From contig CAYJOR010000004.1 of NCBI GenBank assembly GCA_964371865.1, positions 32,017-96,016 on the forward strand: a stretch of 64,000 bases of DNA. Direction: 5' to 3'. The position numbers and the translations under genes are program-made. How positions within the stretch are numbered: the stretch's first letter is position 1; each line of letters starts with the position of its first letter. The DNA comes from CAYJAZ01 sp964371865. Lineage in GTDB: Bacteria > Desulfobacterota > Desulfovibrionia > Desulfovibrionales > Desulfovibrionaceae. Below, piece by piece: positions 25,291 through 34,649 of the stretch. The notes under the pieces are model-generated. The model did not search any database. It had not been told where the DNA came from and saw nothing but the letters and a program-made list of their open reading frames with translations.

Positions 25291-28200
25291 CTAGAACTTA
25301 TAGGTAAATCCTACATTAACTCCATGACTTGTTTCATGCTCAGAAGCTTTCAAGTTATAGTTCAATCCAAAACTCAAGTTATCTTTCGCAACTTCAACAC
25401 CAACGCCACCGCTGAATGCAAAGTTATCCACATTTCTCATTTCAAGAGAACTTAAACCTGCTACTGTTGGGATAGAAGTAGTTGAATTTACATGAGTATC
25501 TCCAAAACTCGCAACTACGCCAACATCCGCTTTTGGAGTAATCGCCCAGCCGTTTTCTGTCACGATATCTTTTGAGAATGTCACGCCGACAGGAATTGAG
25601 AATACGCCTTGATTATCGCTCTTAACGTTATTTACAACACCACCTGCACTTGTTGTTGAGTAATTCTCGGTAGATACATTAGTATAGCGCACGCCTGCAT
25701 GAGGTGTTATGTCAACAGATTCTGTTTCAAAAGTATATTCTCCTGTCAAACCGACTGTAAATACTTGAGAATCTACATCTGCTTTGAGATTAGACATCTG
25801 CATTGATGAAGGCACTTCATATTCTACATCATTGTTTACCGCTGTGTAACCCATATCCGCAGAAATAATGAAGTCGTTTATAGTCATCGCTCCGTAGAGT
25901 GATACACCTAATGAATCGAAATCATTTGTAGTTTTGTTGAAATCGCCATTAGATGTTGAACTACCTGAACCAACACTCAAGGCAATACCTAAACGATATT
26001 GATTGTTGAAGGTATAGTCAGAACCGATAGCTAATCCTGCGTAATCACTTGAGAAACCAGATTTGAAATGACCTGCTTCGTATCCACTTGTATGTGTGTG
26101 ATTATACAAAGGAGATACCCAAAGAGCAAGACCATTGCTCATGGTATTACCTTGAGCAGAACCAGCGTTTAATCCGTTATTATCTGTATTATCAAGATGT
26201 TGTACAGATAAATCAGAACTGCTGTAAGATGACAAACCTGCACGCCCAAGCATAGGAGTAGTTGTAGAGCCTACAACATTAAAAGCGGTTGTCGCTGTTC
26301 CTGCCGCTGCGCCGATTTGCATTGAACCTTCTAAAGTTGCCGCTACAAGATCTTTATTGCTCACGTCAATAAACAGTGAATCAATTGCTCGAGAATAGAA
26401 TTTAATTCCCTCATTTGTGCTGTTGGTATCGAAGCCAATACCATCGCCAAGATTTAGCATAACTTGACCGACAGAAGTATCAAGCTTTTTGTACTCGCTT
26501 GGTAAAAATGCAGCTTTAAGAGTCACAATATATTTTCCTGTAGCATCATCAAACTCGGTAGAGTCTACAAGCAAACCTTGGGAAGTAAGGAGGAGTAGAT
26601 TTTGTTCGATATCATTAATACCCCAAGCATTTTTGTCTACTTGCGAATTATCTGTGAAACCGTCCACGATAACAACTTCTTGTTTTGCTTTACCATCAAC
26701 AATAAGAAGCTGTGAAGAGCCGTCTACTGAGAGAGTTCCACTTGTTGCACTAAGAGCCGCACTTTCACCAACGCCGTTTGCATCTACAACAAAAAGTGAG
26801 TTTGCGCCGAATATAGCTTCATTCGTAGTAAGGGGTGCATTAGGTAGAGTTGCGCTAATAAGAAGACTACCTGTTGATGAAAGAGTTTGCGGAGCTCTTA
26901 CAAATAGAGCAGAACTGATAGAATTCCCGTTTGCTCCCCAAGTGAGTCCGCTTGCATTAAAGCTTTCTTCCGCCCAAGTTACATCTGTGTCGCCAAGAAC
27001 AAGATAGGAGCTTTTGCCGACAACAATATGCCCGTTTATATCATTTGGAAGTTCATTAAGGATAGCTTTTGAAGAGTCTGCAATGTCAGCCCCTGTGAAG
27101 CTGTGAGTAAGTTTTAAAACTCCGCCATCGAGAACTAATTCATTTGCGTATAAAACCCCGCCCGTGGTTGGAATTGCTTCACCTACATTTATAGTTGTAC
27201 TACTGTCGGCTTTGAAGCTAGCTGTGTGATATGTTGATTCATTTTTTACATTGAAGACATTGCTGCTACCACTATTCGTATTTGTTGAAGTGGTGTCTTT
27301 TACTGTAATATTTCCGACGATATTTACAATGCCTTCATTGTTAAAATCCTTTGTAATTGTACTGTCACTGCCTTGAGTGCCAAGATTTACAGTAGAACCG
27401 TTGTTATTTGTTAGATTACCGTCAACCAACACTCCATTTGCATCGCCTTGCCCTGTGAGGGTTGTTTCTTTAGCGTTGTTTATGGTATTGCCAGAAGTTC
27501 CGCCTATTACAATAGTTTCACTTTGGTTTTTACCTATAGTTCCGCCTTGGAAGAGTTTATCAGATAAAGAAGTTCCGTCTGTAATATCGTCCGCGGTTGC
27601 GTTTGTTGTATTGATATCAACACCATCAAGCGTGATTGTTCCCGCGCCTGTAACAAAACCGCTTGTTGCATCTTTTGCACTTGCTAAGAAATTGGTATAG
27701 CTAACATATTCCATTTCGGTAAAGTTAAGATTTTCAAGAACTAACGAACCAAAGTTTTCAAGAGCTTTTTTAACACTTGCCTTTGAGGTATCTATTGCGC
27801 CTGTATCTTTATTTATAATAGCAAAGTCATCTGCACTTGCTATAAGTGTTCCGCTTTCTCTGGTTGTAAACGCACTAGCCGTACTTGCAACAGAGAACTC
27901 AATATCGGAAACATCAAGAGTTGAAAAAATATCTAAACTACCGTTATCAGCAATATTAAGAGATTTTTCAAAAGATGTTGAATCTACAATATAAAGCTTT
28001 CCACTATTTGAAACTGTGAAATCTTCTTTAAAGTTTGCATTTGCACCATATTCAATCACAAATATACCATCAGTTGTAACATCTTGTTTAAATATAGTAT
28101 TCTTGTAAACATATGTTTTTGAATTTGCACCAGTTGTGAAAGCGCCGTTTACTGAGCCACTGTAAAGATTTACAGTACCATTATTCGTCATGTCACCTTC

Positions 28201-30753
28201 AATAAGAACATCTAAGCCCGTACCGCCTTCAATAGAAAGAGTTGAACTAGCCTCAACAGTAGAAGAAGTTACAGCATTATTTAAAACTTGAGTAACATCT
28301 ACAACTTTATTACCGCTTAGAGTGCCTGCTGTGACTGAACCGTTTGCATAGCCGTTTATTACAGTTGTGAGGGAGTATGTATCACTCATATCAAGCTCAG
28401 CAAAAGTGATAGTTCCTGTATTTCCCGTGAGAGTAAGAGCATTTTTCAATAATTCTTCGTATACAGCTTGTGATTCTGCTTTTGGAACTGTATCAGTAAT
28501 TCCAAGTAGGGTTAGATTTCCGTTATTATCAAGAGTTTTCTCTACTGTTCCGTTTTGAATAAAACTTCCGTCCTCAGCAAAAGTGCCGAAATTATAAGCA
28601 TTTGCAATAAGTTTTCCGTTTTCAGCTGTTGAAAAATCTGTAGCTTGGCTATCTACTGTAAGATAAGCATATGAAAGGTCAAGGATACCGCTATCTACAG
28701 TTAAGCTTGAACCATTATTGATATTAAGAGTACCGTGAATGATAGACTTAGATTCATTTTCAGCATGCTTAATAATTAAATTTGAATTTGTAATATTTAC
28801 CGTACTATTACTATAGATAGCAGAGGAAGTATCATCATAATAACTAGCCATTTGCAAAGTAGCATTTTCTACAACTACGTTTACTACAGCATACAGCTCA
28901 TTGTTTAGATAGAAAATATCGCTTGTGCTTTCATCACCTATAATATTTACATTATAAGCAATGTCAGTACTAACATTGTCATTCAATGTGTATGTACCAT
29001 TATTGAGGAGTTTAAAGTTTAGGTTTTGCGTTGGTATAGTATCGTCAAAGTAATTATTATCAGCAAAGAAAATAGCGTTATAGTCTTTTGATGCTCCGTT
29101 ATCATCGCTTGTATAGTTATCTGTAATTTTATAATTTTCGCTGTCTGCTGCAAAGTTTAGGTCGGAAGTAGTATATATCGCCCCACCACGATTTTCTGAG
29201 CTATTCCCAATAAAATCGCCAGTGATAGTGCTTATTGTGCTATTATAGTCATTATATATCGCCCCGCCATAATTTATTGTGCTATTTCCAATAAAATCTC
29301 CAGTGATAGTGCCTATTGTGCTAGCGATATTAAATATCGCCCCGCCTGATTTTTCTGAGCTGTTCCCAATAAAATCGCCAGTGATAGTGCTTATTGTGCT
29401 ATTGCTATTATATATCGCCCCGCCATAATCTGCGCTATTTCCAATAAAATCGCCTGTGATAGTGCTTATTGTGTTATTGCTATTATATATCGCCCCGCCT
29501 CTAGCGCTTTCATAACTTGCGCTATTTCCAATAAAATCTCCAGTGATAGAGGTTATAGTGCTATAATCGTCATTATATATCGCCCCGCCATGATAGATTG
29601 AGCTATTCCCAATAAAATCGCCTGTGATAGTGCTTATTGTGCTATTATCGTCATTAGCTATCGCCCCGCCATAATCTGCACTATTCCCAATAAAATCGCC
29701 GGTAATAGTGCCTATTGTGCTATCGTCATTAAATATCGCCCCTCCATCATCACTTGCGGTATTTCCAATAAAATCGCCTGTTATAGTTTCTATAGTGCTA
29801 TTATTGTCACTATGTATCGCCCCGCCATCAGTGGTTGTGCTATTTCCAGTAAAATCGCCTGTTATAGTGCGTACTGCGCTACTCTGATTATATATCGCCC
29901 CGCCACCATGCGCGCTATTTCCAATAAAATCGCCTGTTATAGTTTCTATATTGCCCATCTCATTATATATCGCCCCGCCGCTTTCAGTTGCGCTATTTCC
30001 AATAAAATCGCCTCTAATAGAGCTTATTTTCCTTATGTCATCATTAAATATCGCCCCACCATACTGGGTTGCGCTATTTCCAATAAAGTTTTCATTTATA
30101 TCGCCAGAGGGGGAGTCTGTTCTGTTATTTGTAGTTGTAATAAGGTCACCACTAGCATTTTTTACTGCGAAATAGAGGATAGTGGGGTTTCCATCAGCGT
30201 CTAAGGTGTTGGTAGTTATGTTAAATGTGTGGGCGTCGGTAGAAGTGACATTTTCAATTCTATCATAAGGGTGTTCTGTACCTGTAGATGTTTGTTTTGT
30301 TACATAATCTATAATAAGCTCATTGACAGTTGAAACGGTATCTGTATTGTCAACACCGTTATAGTCGCGCCCTTTGAGTTTTATACCGTATGTGAATTCT
30401 TCATATTCTCCGCTTGCATTTTCTTCTTGCGTGGTGAATGTAGTGAAGTATGAGGATTCGTTTTCAGAGTCAAAAGGCTCAACTAAGTATGAGGAGGACA
30501 TAGCGTCTACTTCCGCGTCTATATACACTCTGACTTCTCCACCTGCGCCATCATCTTTCATCAAGGTTTTTAAATACTCTTTCGTTTCTGTTTTATCAAT
30601 AGTAGGCTCAAAAGAAGCTTGAGCAATGCCAACGCTCCCCGCAGTGAGCATTCCAGCAACCGCTAATGACCCAAAAACATTCATTAAATTACATTTTTTA
30701 AGAACCGCTAAATATCTGTTTTTTAGATTGCCTATGGCGTTTTTACTTTGCAT
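25291..30753 (-). CDS. Autotransporter A, with PMP-like GGAI/FIGNS repeats
   Basis: About 1820 residues, secreted by the type V pathway. I start at the Met at 30753, where GGAG lies 7 bases upstream and the N-terminus matches its paralogs; a Met five codons earlier would overlap that site. The leader has the conserved NLKNRYLAVLKKC motif, then a hydrophobic segment ending AQA. The passenger has about 14 repeats of the type GGAIYNDDSTIxTITGDFIG (coded at 29205-30090), like Chlamydia polymorphic membrane protein repeats, then long beta-helix sequence. The last 280 residues form the barrel, from ALWVSPLYNHTHTSG to the terminal TYKF. Probable adhesin or surface antigen. Close paralog: autotransporter E. 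Confidence 0.9.
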   Translation of the reverse strand: MQSKNAIGNLKNRYLAVLKKCNLMNVFGSLAVAGMLTAGSVGIAQASFEPTIDKTETKEYLKTLMKDDGAGGEVRVYIDAEVDAMSSSYLVEPFDSENESSYFTTFTTQEENASGEYEEFTYGIKLKGRDYNGVDNTDTVSTVNELIIDYVTKQTSTGTEHPYDRIENVTSTDAHTFNITTNTLDADGNPTILYFAVKNASGDLITTTNNRTDSPSGDINENFIGNSATQYGGAIFNDDIRKISSIRGDFIGNSATESGGAIYNEMGNIETITGDFIGNSAHGGGAIYNQSSAVRTITGDFTGNSTTTDGGAIHSDNNSTIETITGDFIGNTASDDGGAIFNDDSTIGTITGDFIGNSADYGGAIANDDNSTISTITGDFIGNSSIYHGGAIYNDDYSTITSITGDFIGNSASYESARGGAIYNSNNTISTITGDFIGNSADYGGAIYNSNSTISTITGDFIGNSSEKSGGAIFNIASTIGTITGDFIGNSTINYGGAIYNDYNSTISTITGDFIGNSSENRGGAIYTTSDLNFAADSENYKITDNYTSDDNGASKDYNAIFFADNNYFDDTIPTQNLNFKLLNNGTYTLNDNVSTDIAYNVNIIGDESTSDIFYLNNELYAVVNVVVENATLQMASYYDDTSSAIYSNSTVNITNSNLIIKHAENESKSIIHGTLNINNGSSLTVDSGILDLSYAYLTVDSQATDFSTAENGKLIANAYNFGTFAEDGSFIQNGTVEKTLDNNGNLTLLGITDTVPKAESQAVYEELLKNALTLTGNTGTITFAELDMSDTYSLTTVINGYANGSVTAGTLSGNKVVDVTQVLNNAVTSSTVEASSTLSIEGGTGLDVLIEGDMTNNGTVNLYSGSVNGAFTTGANSKTYVYKNTIFKQDVTTDGIFVIEYGANANFKEDFTVSNSGKLYIVDSTSFEKSLNIADNGSLDIFSTLDVSDIEFSVASTASAFTTRESGTLIASADDFAIINKDTGAIDTSKASVKKALENFGSLVLENLNFTEMEYVSYTNFLASAKDATSGFVTGAGTITLDGVDINTTNATADDITDGTSLSDKLFQGGTIGKNQSETIVIGGTSGNTINNAKETTLTGQGDANGVLVDGNLTNNNGSTVNLGTQGSDSTITKDFNNEGIVNIVGNITVKDTTSTNTNSGSSNVFNVKNESTYHTASFKADSSTTINVGEAIPTTGGVLYANELVLDGGVLKLTHSFTGADIADSSKAILNELPNDINGHIVVGKSSYLVLGDTDVTWAEESFNASGLTWGANGNSISSALFVRAPQTLSSTGSLLISATLPNAPLTTNEAIFGANSLFVVDANGVGESAALSATSGTLSVDGSSQLLIVDGKAKQEVVIVDGFTDNSQVDKNAWGINDIEQNLLLLTSQGLLVDSTEFDDATGKYIVTLKAAFLPSEYKKLDTSVGQVMLNLGDGIGFDTNSTNEGIKFYSRAIDSLFIDVSNKDLVAATLEGSMQIGAAAGTATTAFNVVGSTTTPMLGRAGLSSYSSSDLSVQHLDNTDNNGLNAGSAQGNTMSNGLALWVSPLYNHTHTSGYEAGHFKSGFSSDYAGLAIGSDYTFNNQYRLGIALSVGSGSSTSNGDFNKTTNDFDSLGVSLYGAMTINDFIISADMGYTAVNNDVEYEVPSSMQMSNLKADVDSQVFTVGLTGEYTFETESVDITPHAGVRYTNVSTENYSTTSAGGVVNNVKSDNQGVFSIPVGVTFSKDIVTENGWAITPKADVGVVASFGDTHVNSTTSIPTVAGLSSLEMRNVDNFAFSGGVGVEVAKDNLSFGLNYNLKASEHETSHGVNVGFTYKF
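29205..30090 (-). repeat. Tandem coding repeats of about 72-81 bp in autotransporter A
   Basis: The string CCAATAAAATCGCC recurs about every 72-81 bases, alternating with TATATCGCCCCGCC. Each unit codes for 24-27 residues with GDFIGNS and GGAIYN. Units are similar but not identical and vary in length by whole codons, so copy number could change by recombination without breaking the frame. Confidence 0.8.
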
Positions 30754-30910
30754 GGTAGTTCTCCGCATTTATTGCTGTTTATTTAGAATGTACACATCAA
30801 ATAGTATGACATTATTTAGAATTTAAGTCAAAATAACACAGTGTATAACGAATAGCAAAGAGAAGAGAAGGGGAGGCGAGTTTCTCGGTTTATAGATAAG
30901 AAAAATAAGC
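30754..30910. repeat. Duplicated upstream flank shared by autotransporters A and E
   Basis: The promoter side of autotransporter A (30754-30910) is nearly the same as that of autotransporter E (63062-63218). Shared stretches include TTATTTAGAA, CACATCAAATAGTATGA, AAGTCAAAATAACACAGTG and AAAATAAGCA. The similarity stops at about 30910, where the ankyrin reading frame begins. It marks one end of a duplicated cassette and should hold the promoter of both genes. Confidence 0.75.
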
Positions 30911-31025
30911 ATCTATATATTTAATTTTTGATAAAATCAGTGCAGGTGACTACGAAAGTATAAAAGAAGAATTAAAAAAAATACATGAAATCAATCTTAT
31001 TGAAAAAGATAACCTAACTCCATTA

Positions 31026-32135
31026 ATGTATGCTATCACAAAAAACAATGCAGAAATTGTTAAGTTAGTGCTAGAAACTAAAGATATTGATGCGAACCAA
31101 AAAAATAATTTTGGCTTAAGTCCTCTTCAATTAGCTTCTATTGTTAGAAATTATGAAATAGCGGCACTACTTATTGAAAAAGGAGCAGATGTTAATAAAA
31201 AAAATAAAAATAATGTTGAAGCTCTGCTTTATTCAATATCAGAAGGTGTAAATAATAAATTATCAATATTACTTATTGAAAAGGGTGCTACAGTTGATAC
31301 CGAAAATCAAAGTGGAGCTCTAGTTCTTAAAAAAGCAGCAGACTATGGAAATGTAGAGATAGCAAAGCTATTATTAGAAAAAGGTGCTAAAGTAGGAGTA
31401 GCCACTTGGGCTGGTATGACACCTCTTACTGGAGCCGCATCAAATGGGCACGTAGAGATGGTAAAACTACTTTTACAGCATGGGTCAGGTGAAAGTTTAG
31501 ATGGTAAAAACCTAGAATACGCTTTAAAAGAAGCTCGTAAACAGAAACATTCTGAAATTATAGCTTTACTTGAAAATCCACCGATTAAAGAAGAGAAAAC
31601 TACAGAAGTTTCTCAAGAAAATGCGCTTGAAAAAGAAGAAACAGTAGTAGAAAAAGAAGATACTAAAGAAGAAGTAGTAACAAAAAAATCTTTACCTGAA
31701 CCGAATCAAGCTTTTACAAAAGGTTTAGTAGCTCCAGAAGCTAAAAAACCAGGTGTAGCACTTATTAGTCTATATGATAAAGATAGTATGACAGTAAACT
31801 CATTTGAACCTGATAAGAAAAAAGATTCACTCATAAAAGTTCTTGTTAAGGGTACAAGTCCACTTATTGCAGTACGTATAGAAACAGTTGGTGGCAAAGC
31901 AGGTTCATGGAAAACAAGTGGAAGTAAAGCAAGTGCTATGGGAGTTATTAAAGTAGAAAACAGTGAAAAGATTCTTAATCCGAATAATTCATCCTTTGAT
32001 TTAGATGTTGTAAATCCTATAGAGCTTAACTTAATTTTTCAAGATAATGGTGCTATAGCAGATAGCAAAAATAGAATACGTATCACACTTTTTCATAAAG
32101 ATGGTACACGAAGTTATGCTCTTGTTAAACAATAA
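31026..32135 (+). CDS. Ankyrin-repeat protein, apparently 5'-truncated
   Basis: From the first Met the protein has 369 residues. Ankyrin repeats fill residues about 1-185 (for example GLSPLQLASIVRNYEIAALL, KGADVNKKNKNN and GMTPLTGAASNGHVEMVKLL), followed by an acidic Glu/Lys linker (about 190-230) and a C-terminal beta-rich domain. The frame is open further upstream to 30909 and codes for the first half-repeat, DYESIKEELKKIHEINLIEK before NLTPLMYA, but no ATG, GTG or TTG lies in it and no signal peptide is present. The upstream sequence is the duplicated flank of an autotransporter cassette, so the true 5' end seems to have been lost. Function unknown. Confidence 0.65.
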   Translation: MYAITKNNAEIVKLVLETKDIDANQKNNFGLSPLQLASIVRNYEIAALLIEKGADVNKKNKNNVEALLYSISEGVNNKLSILLIEKGATVDTENQSGALVLKKAADYGNVEIAKLLLEKGAKVGVATWAGMTPLTGAASNGHVEMVKLLLQHGSGESLDGKNLEYALKEARKQKHSEIIALLENPPIKEEKTTEVSQENALEKEETVVEKEDTKEEVVTKKSLPEPNQAFTKGLVAPEAKKPGVALISLYDKDSMTVNSFEPDKKKDSLIKVLVKGTSPLIAVRIETVGGKAGSWKTSGSKASAMGVIKVENSEKILNPNNSSFDLDVVNPIELNLIFQDNGAIADSKNRIRITLFHKDGTRSYALVKQ

Positions 32136-32201
32136 GTTTTTTATTGCAACCTCAATTCAAAAAATAACCCTAGATTCCAATTAACATCCTAATTTTTTTG
32201 A

Positions 32202-32240
32202 AAGTCTGTATCCTCTTTGGAGGGTACAGACTTTTTTTTG
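32202..32240 (+). terminator. Strong terminator after the ankyrin gene
   Basis: AAGTCTGTATCCTC pairs with GAGGGTACAGACTT around a 4-base loop and is followed by a run of eight T. It can also limit read-through between the convergent ankyrin and iron-transport genes. Confidence 0.8.
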
Positions 32241-32277
32241 ATGGTTTATAGGTAAGTCTTGAAATATGAAACATATT

Positions 32278-32946
32278 CTAAGTATTTTTAAAAAAATCTA
32301 TTGAATCATTCTTAAAAAGCATAATATAGTCGGAAATACTTGTTACATCTTCCGTGTCGTGGCTAACAAAAATTGTTGTAACTTTAAGTTTTTTTATCAT
32401 TTCATTGAGTTCAGTACGTATATTGTTTTGCAAATCTGCATCTAAATTACTGAAAGGTTCATCAAGAAGTAATACCGCCGGTTTTCTTGCTAAAGTTCTG
32501 GCTATGGCAACTCTTTGTTGTTGTCCGCCTGACAATTCATAGGGATAACGCTTTGATAATTCTGTAATTTTTACCATTTCCAACATACTTTCAAGAACTT
32601 CCTTATGTGTCTTTTTATCGTCAACACCAAAAAGAATATTTTTTTCTACAGTAAGGTGTGGAAAAAGAGCGTAGTCCTGAAAAACCATACCAATATTTCT
32701 TTTTTCAGGCTCAATAAAAGTATATTCATCACACATTACTTTATTATTAATAATAATTTTTCCCTTTCTTGGTTCTTCTAAACCTGCTATGAGACGCAAA
32801 ATAGTGCTTTTGCCACTCCCGCTTGCTCCTTGTATTCCAAGTATTGATCCATGAGGTAAAGAGAATGAAAGCCCTTGTAATGTATCTTCATTTGCATTTG
32901 GATATTTGAAATATAAGTTTTTAACTTCAAGGTATATGTTATTCAT
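32278..32946 (-). CDS. fbpC: Ferric iron ABC transporter ATP-binding protein (FbpC type, short)
   Basis: This 222-residue ATPase has Walker A GASGSGKST (residues 40-48), a Q-loop in VFQDYALFPHLT, signature LSGGQQQR (138-145), Walker B LLLDEP and switch FVSHD. At 222 residues it lacks the C-terminal TOBE-type regulatory domain of the usual FbpC/PotA-group ATPase (about 350 residues). It sits 2 bases behind the permease gene, so all three genes form one operon. Confidence 0.85.
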   Translation of the reverse strand: MNNIYLEVKNLYFKYPNANEDTLQGLSFSLPHGSILGIQGASGSGKSTILRLIAGLEEPRKGKIIINNKVMCDEYTFIEPEKRNIGMVFQDYALFPHLTVEKNILFGVDDKKTHKEVLESMLEMVKITELSKRYPYELSGGQQQRVAIARTLARKPAVLLLDEPFSNLDADLQNNIRTELNEMIKKLKVTTIFVSHDTEDVTSISDYIMLFKNDSIDFFKNT

Positions 32947-32948
32947 TT

Positions 32949-34586
32949 TTAAACCTTTCCTTCGTCTTGATTGAGCGTTTTATTAATAAATATAATAGCA
33001 AATAGTGAAATAGCTATAATGATTAGAGAAGGGACAGCCGCTCTTGTTATAAGTTCATCGTGAGCATATTTATAAACAACAGTACCAAGAGTCTCAAAAT
33101 TGAAAGGACGCAAGAATAATGCAAGAGGAAGTTCCTTTACAATATCAACAAAAACAAGCGAAAATCCGGCAATTAGTGCAGATTTCAACATGGGTATATC
33201 TACTAGGAAAAATGTTTTGCCTATAGATTTGCCTAGCATTCGTGAAGCTTCATAAAAGTGCAAGCCATTTTTTTCAAATTCGTTATCTATACTTTGAAAA
33301 CCTACACCTAAGTACCTTACAATATAGGCATAAATGAGCATAAGCAGGCTAGAGCTCATAAGGAGTGTTTTAGTGTTTTCATCAAAAATTCTATATAAAT
33401 CAACAAGGTTTCGATCTAGCGTATTAAATAAAATAAGTGTGGTGATAGCAAGCACAGTACCGGGGATTGCATAGCCTGCTAAAGTTATTTTAGAGTAAAG
33501 AGTTGAAATAGTTCCTTTGTAAATTCTTGAATAGTTTCCTATAATTAAAGCAATAGCCATAATACATAAAGCTGAAACAGTAGCTAGAAATATTGTATTG
33601 TAAGAAAGAGTCAGAAAGTCATTCGATAAAACAAATTCATAACTATAGCTTGCCCAATATAGCAATTGCACACAAGGAATAAAAAATCCTAGACTCAATA
33701 TTAATAAACAGTAAGACGTAAGAATACAAGAACTTTTTCTTGAAGTTTTTTTCAGAGTTATGGGGCGAATTTTTGCATTGAAAACAGAAAATTTCTTTCT
33801 TCCTCTTAGAGATTTTTCTAACAAAACAAGTAGAAAAATAACAAAGAGTAGGGTAGCAGCAATTCGTAAAGCAGAAAGCTGATCTGAAAAGTTGAACCAA
33901 GAAGTAAATATCGCCGTAGAAAGAGTTTGTACTCCAAAGTAGCTTACAGCGCCATAATCACTTAGAACCTCCATAAGTACTAAAGTCACTGAACTTACAA
34001 TGGCAGCTCTGCTTGCAGGTAAAATAACCTGAAAATATATAGAAAATCTATTTTTACCGAGTAAAATTGCACTTTCTATAAGGTTTGCTACGTCCTTTTT
34101 TAGGTAAGAATAAACGATAATATAAATATAAGGAAAAAGAAAAAATGTAAAAATAAAAATAGCGCCGGGAATAGACATTACATCGAAAATAGCCCAGTTT
34201 GAATTTTCTATTCCTAGTGTATTTCTTATGAAATATTGTATGCTACCGGTATAACTAAGCATTCCTGCGTATGTATAAGTAGCTATATAAGGGGGAATAG
34301 CTAAGGGTAAAATCATAGCCCATTTAAAGAAATTCCGTAAAGGAAAATCAAAAATTGTAATAATATACGCAGTGCTTGTACCTATAAAAATACTTAGAAA
34401 AGTAACAAAAAAGCAGATTGTAACTGTAGTTATAATATAATCTTTTAATAAGTATGTCTTAATGTGTTGCCAGATTTCTGTGCTAGGTTCTAAAAAAGGG
34501 GTGACTATCGCCGCACAAGACATAAGAATAGCAAGAATAAAAATGCTTGTTAAAACAAACCAAATAGACAACTTTTTTCTTTTCAT
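32949..34586 (-). CDS. fbpB: Ferric iron ABC transporter permease (FbpB type, fused two-half)
   Basis: A permease of about 545 residues in which two copies of the inner-membrane domain are fused in one chain, as in FbpB/HitB. Each half has its own EAA-type loop, VANLIESAILLGKNRFSIYF near residue 175 and HFYEASRMLGKSIGKTFF near residue 455. About 12 membrane segments are visible. I start at the Met at 34586; a GTG at 34601 adds five residues and has no better ribosome site. It is transcribed behind the binding-protein gene with a hairpin between them. Confidence 0.88.
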   Translation of the reverse strand: MKRKKLSIWFVLTSIFILAILMSCAAIVTPFLEPSTEIWQHIKTYLLKDYIITTVTICFFVTFLSIFIGTSTAYIITIFDFPLRNFFKWAMILPLAIPPYIATYTYAGMLSYTGSIQYFIRNTLGIENSNWAIFDVMSIPGAIFIFTFFLFPYIYIIVYSYLKKDVANLIESAILLGKNRFSIYFQVILPASRAAIVSSVTLVLMEVLSDYGAVSYFGVQTLSTAIFTSWFNFSDQLSALRIAATLLFVIFLLVLLEKSLRGRKKFSVFNAKIRPITLKKTSRKSSCILTSYCLLILSLGFFIPCVQLLYWASYSYEFVLSNDFLTLSYNTIFLATVSALCIMAIALIIGNYSRIYKGTISTLYSKITLAGYAIPGTVLAITTLILFNTLDRNLVDLYRIFDENTKTLLMSSSLLMLIYAYIVRYLGVGFQSIDNEFEKNGLHFYEASRMLGKSIGKTFFLVDIPMLKSALIAGFSLVFVDIVKELPLALFLRPFNFETLGTVVYKYAHDELITRAAVPSLIIIAISLFAIIFINKTLNQDEGKV

Positions 34587-34611
34587 AGATATCTTAACCA
34601 CTTTGTTAAAT

Positions 34612-34640
34612 GGTGGATAAAGCTTTATACTTTACCCACC
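34612..34640 (-). other. Hairpin between fbpA and fbpB
   Basis: GGTGG-G-TAAAG and CTTTA-T-CCACC form a stem with one mismatch around a 7-base loop just after the binding-protein stop. No T-run follows on the minus strand. Such hairpins commonly protect the upstream binding-protein mRNA so that it is made in excess over the permease. Confidence 0.55.
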
Positions 34641-34649
34641 TTTTTTAGT

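Noticed and set aside
26489..27007. 172-codon frame on the plus strand opposite autotransporter A
   Set aside because: It lies wholly inside a well supported gene on the other strand, with no ribosome site and a Ser/Val/Pro-rich shadow-like product.
29205..30090. Regular repeats that look like a CRISPR array
   Set aside because: Units vary, there are no unique spacers of fixed length, and the whole tract is an uninterrupted coding frame of an autotransporter with GGAI/FIGNS repeats.
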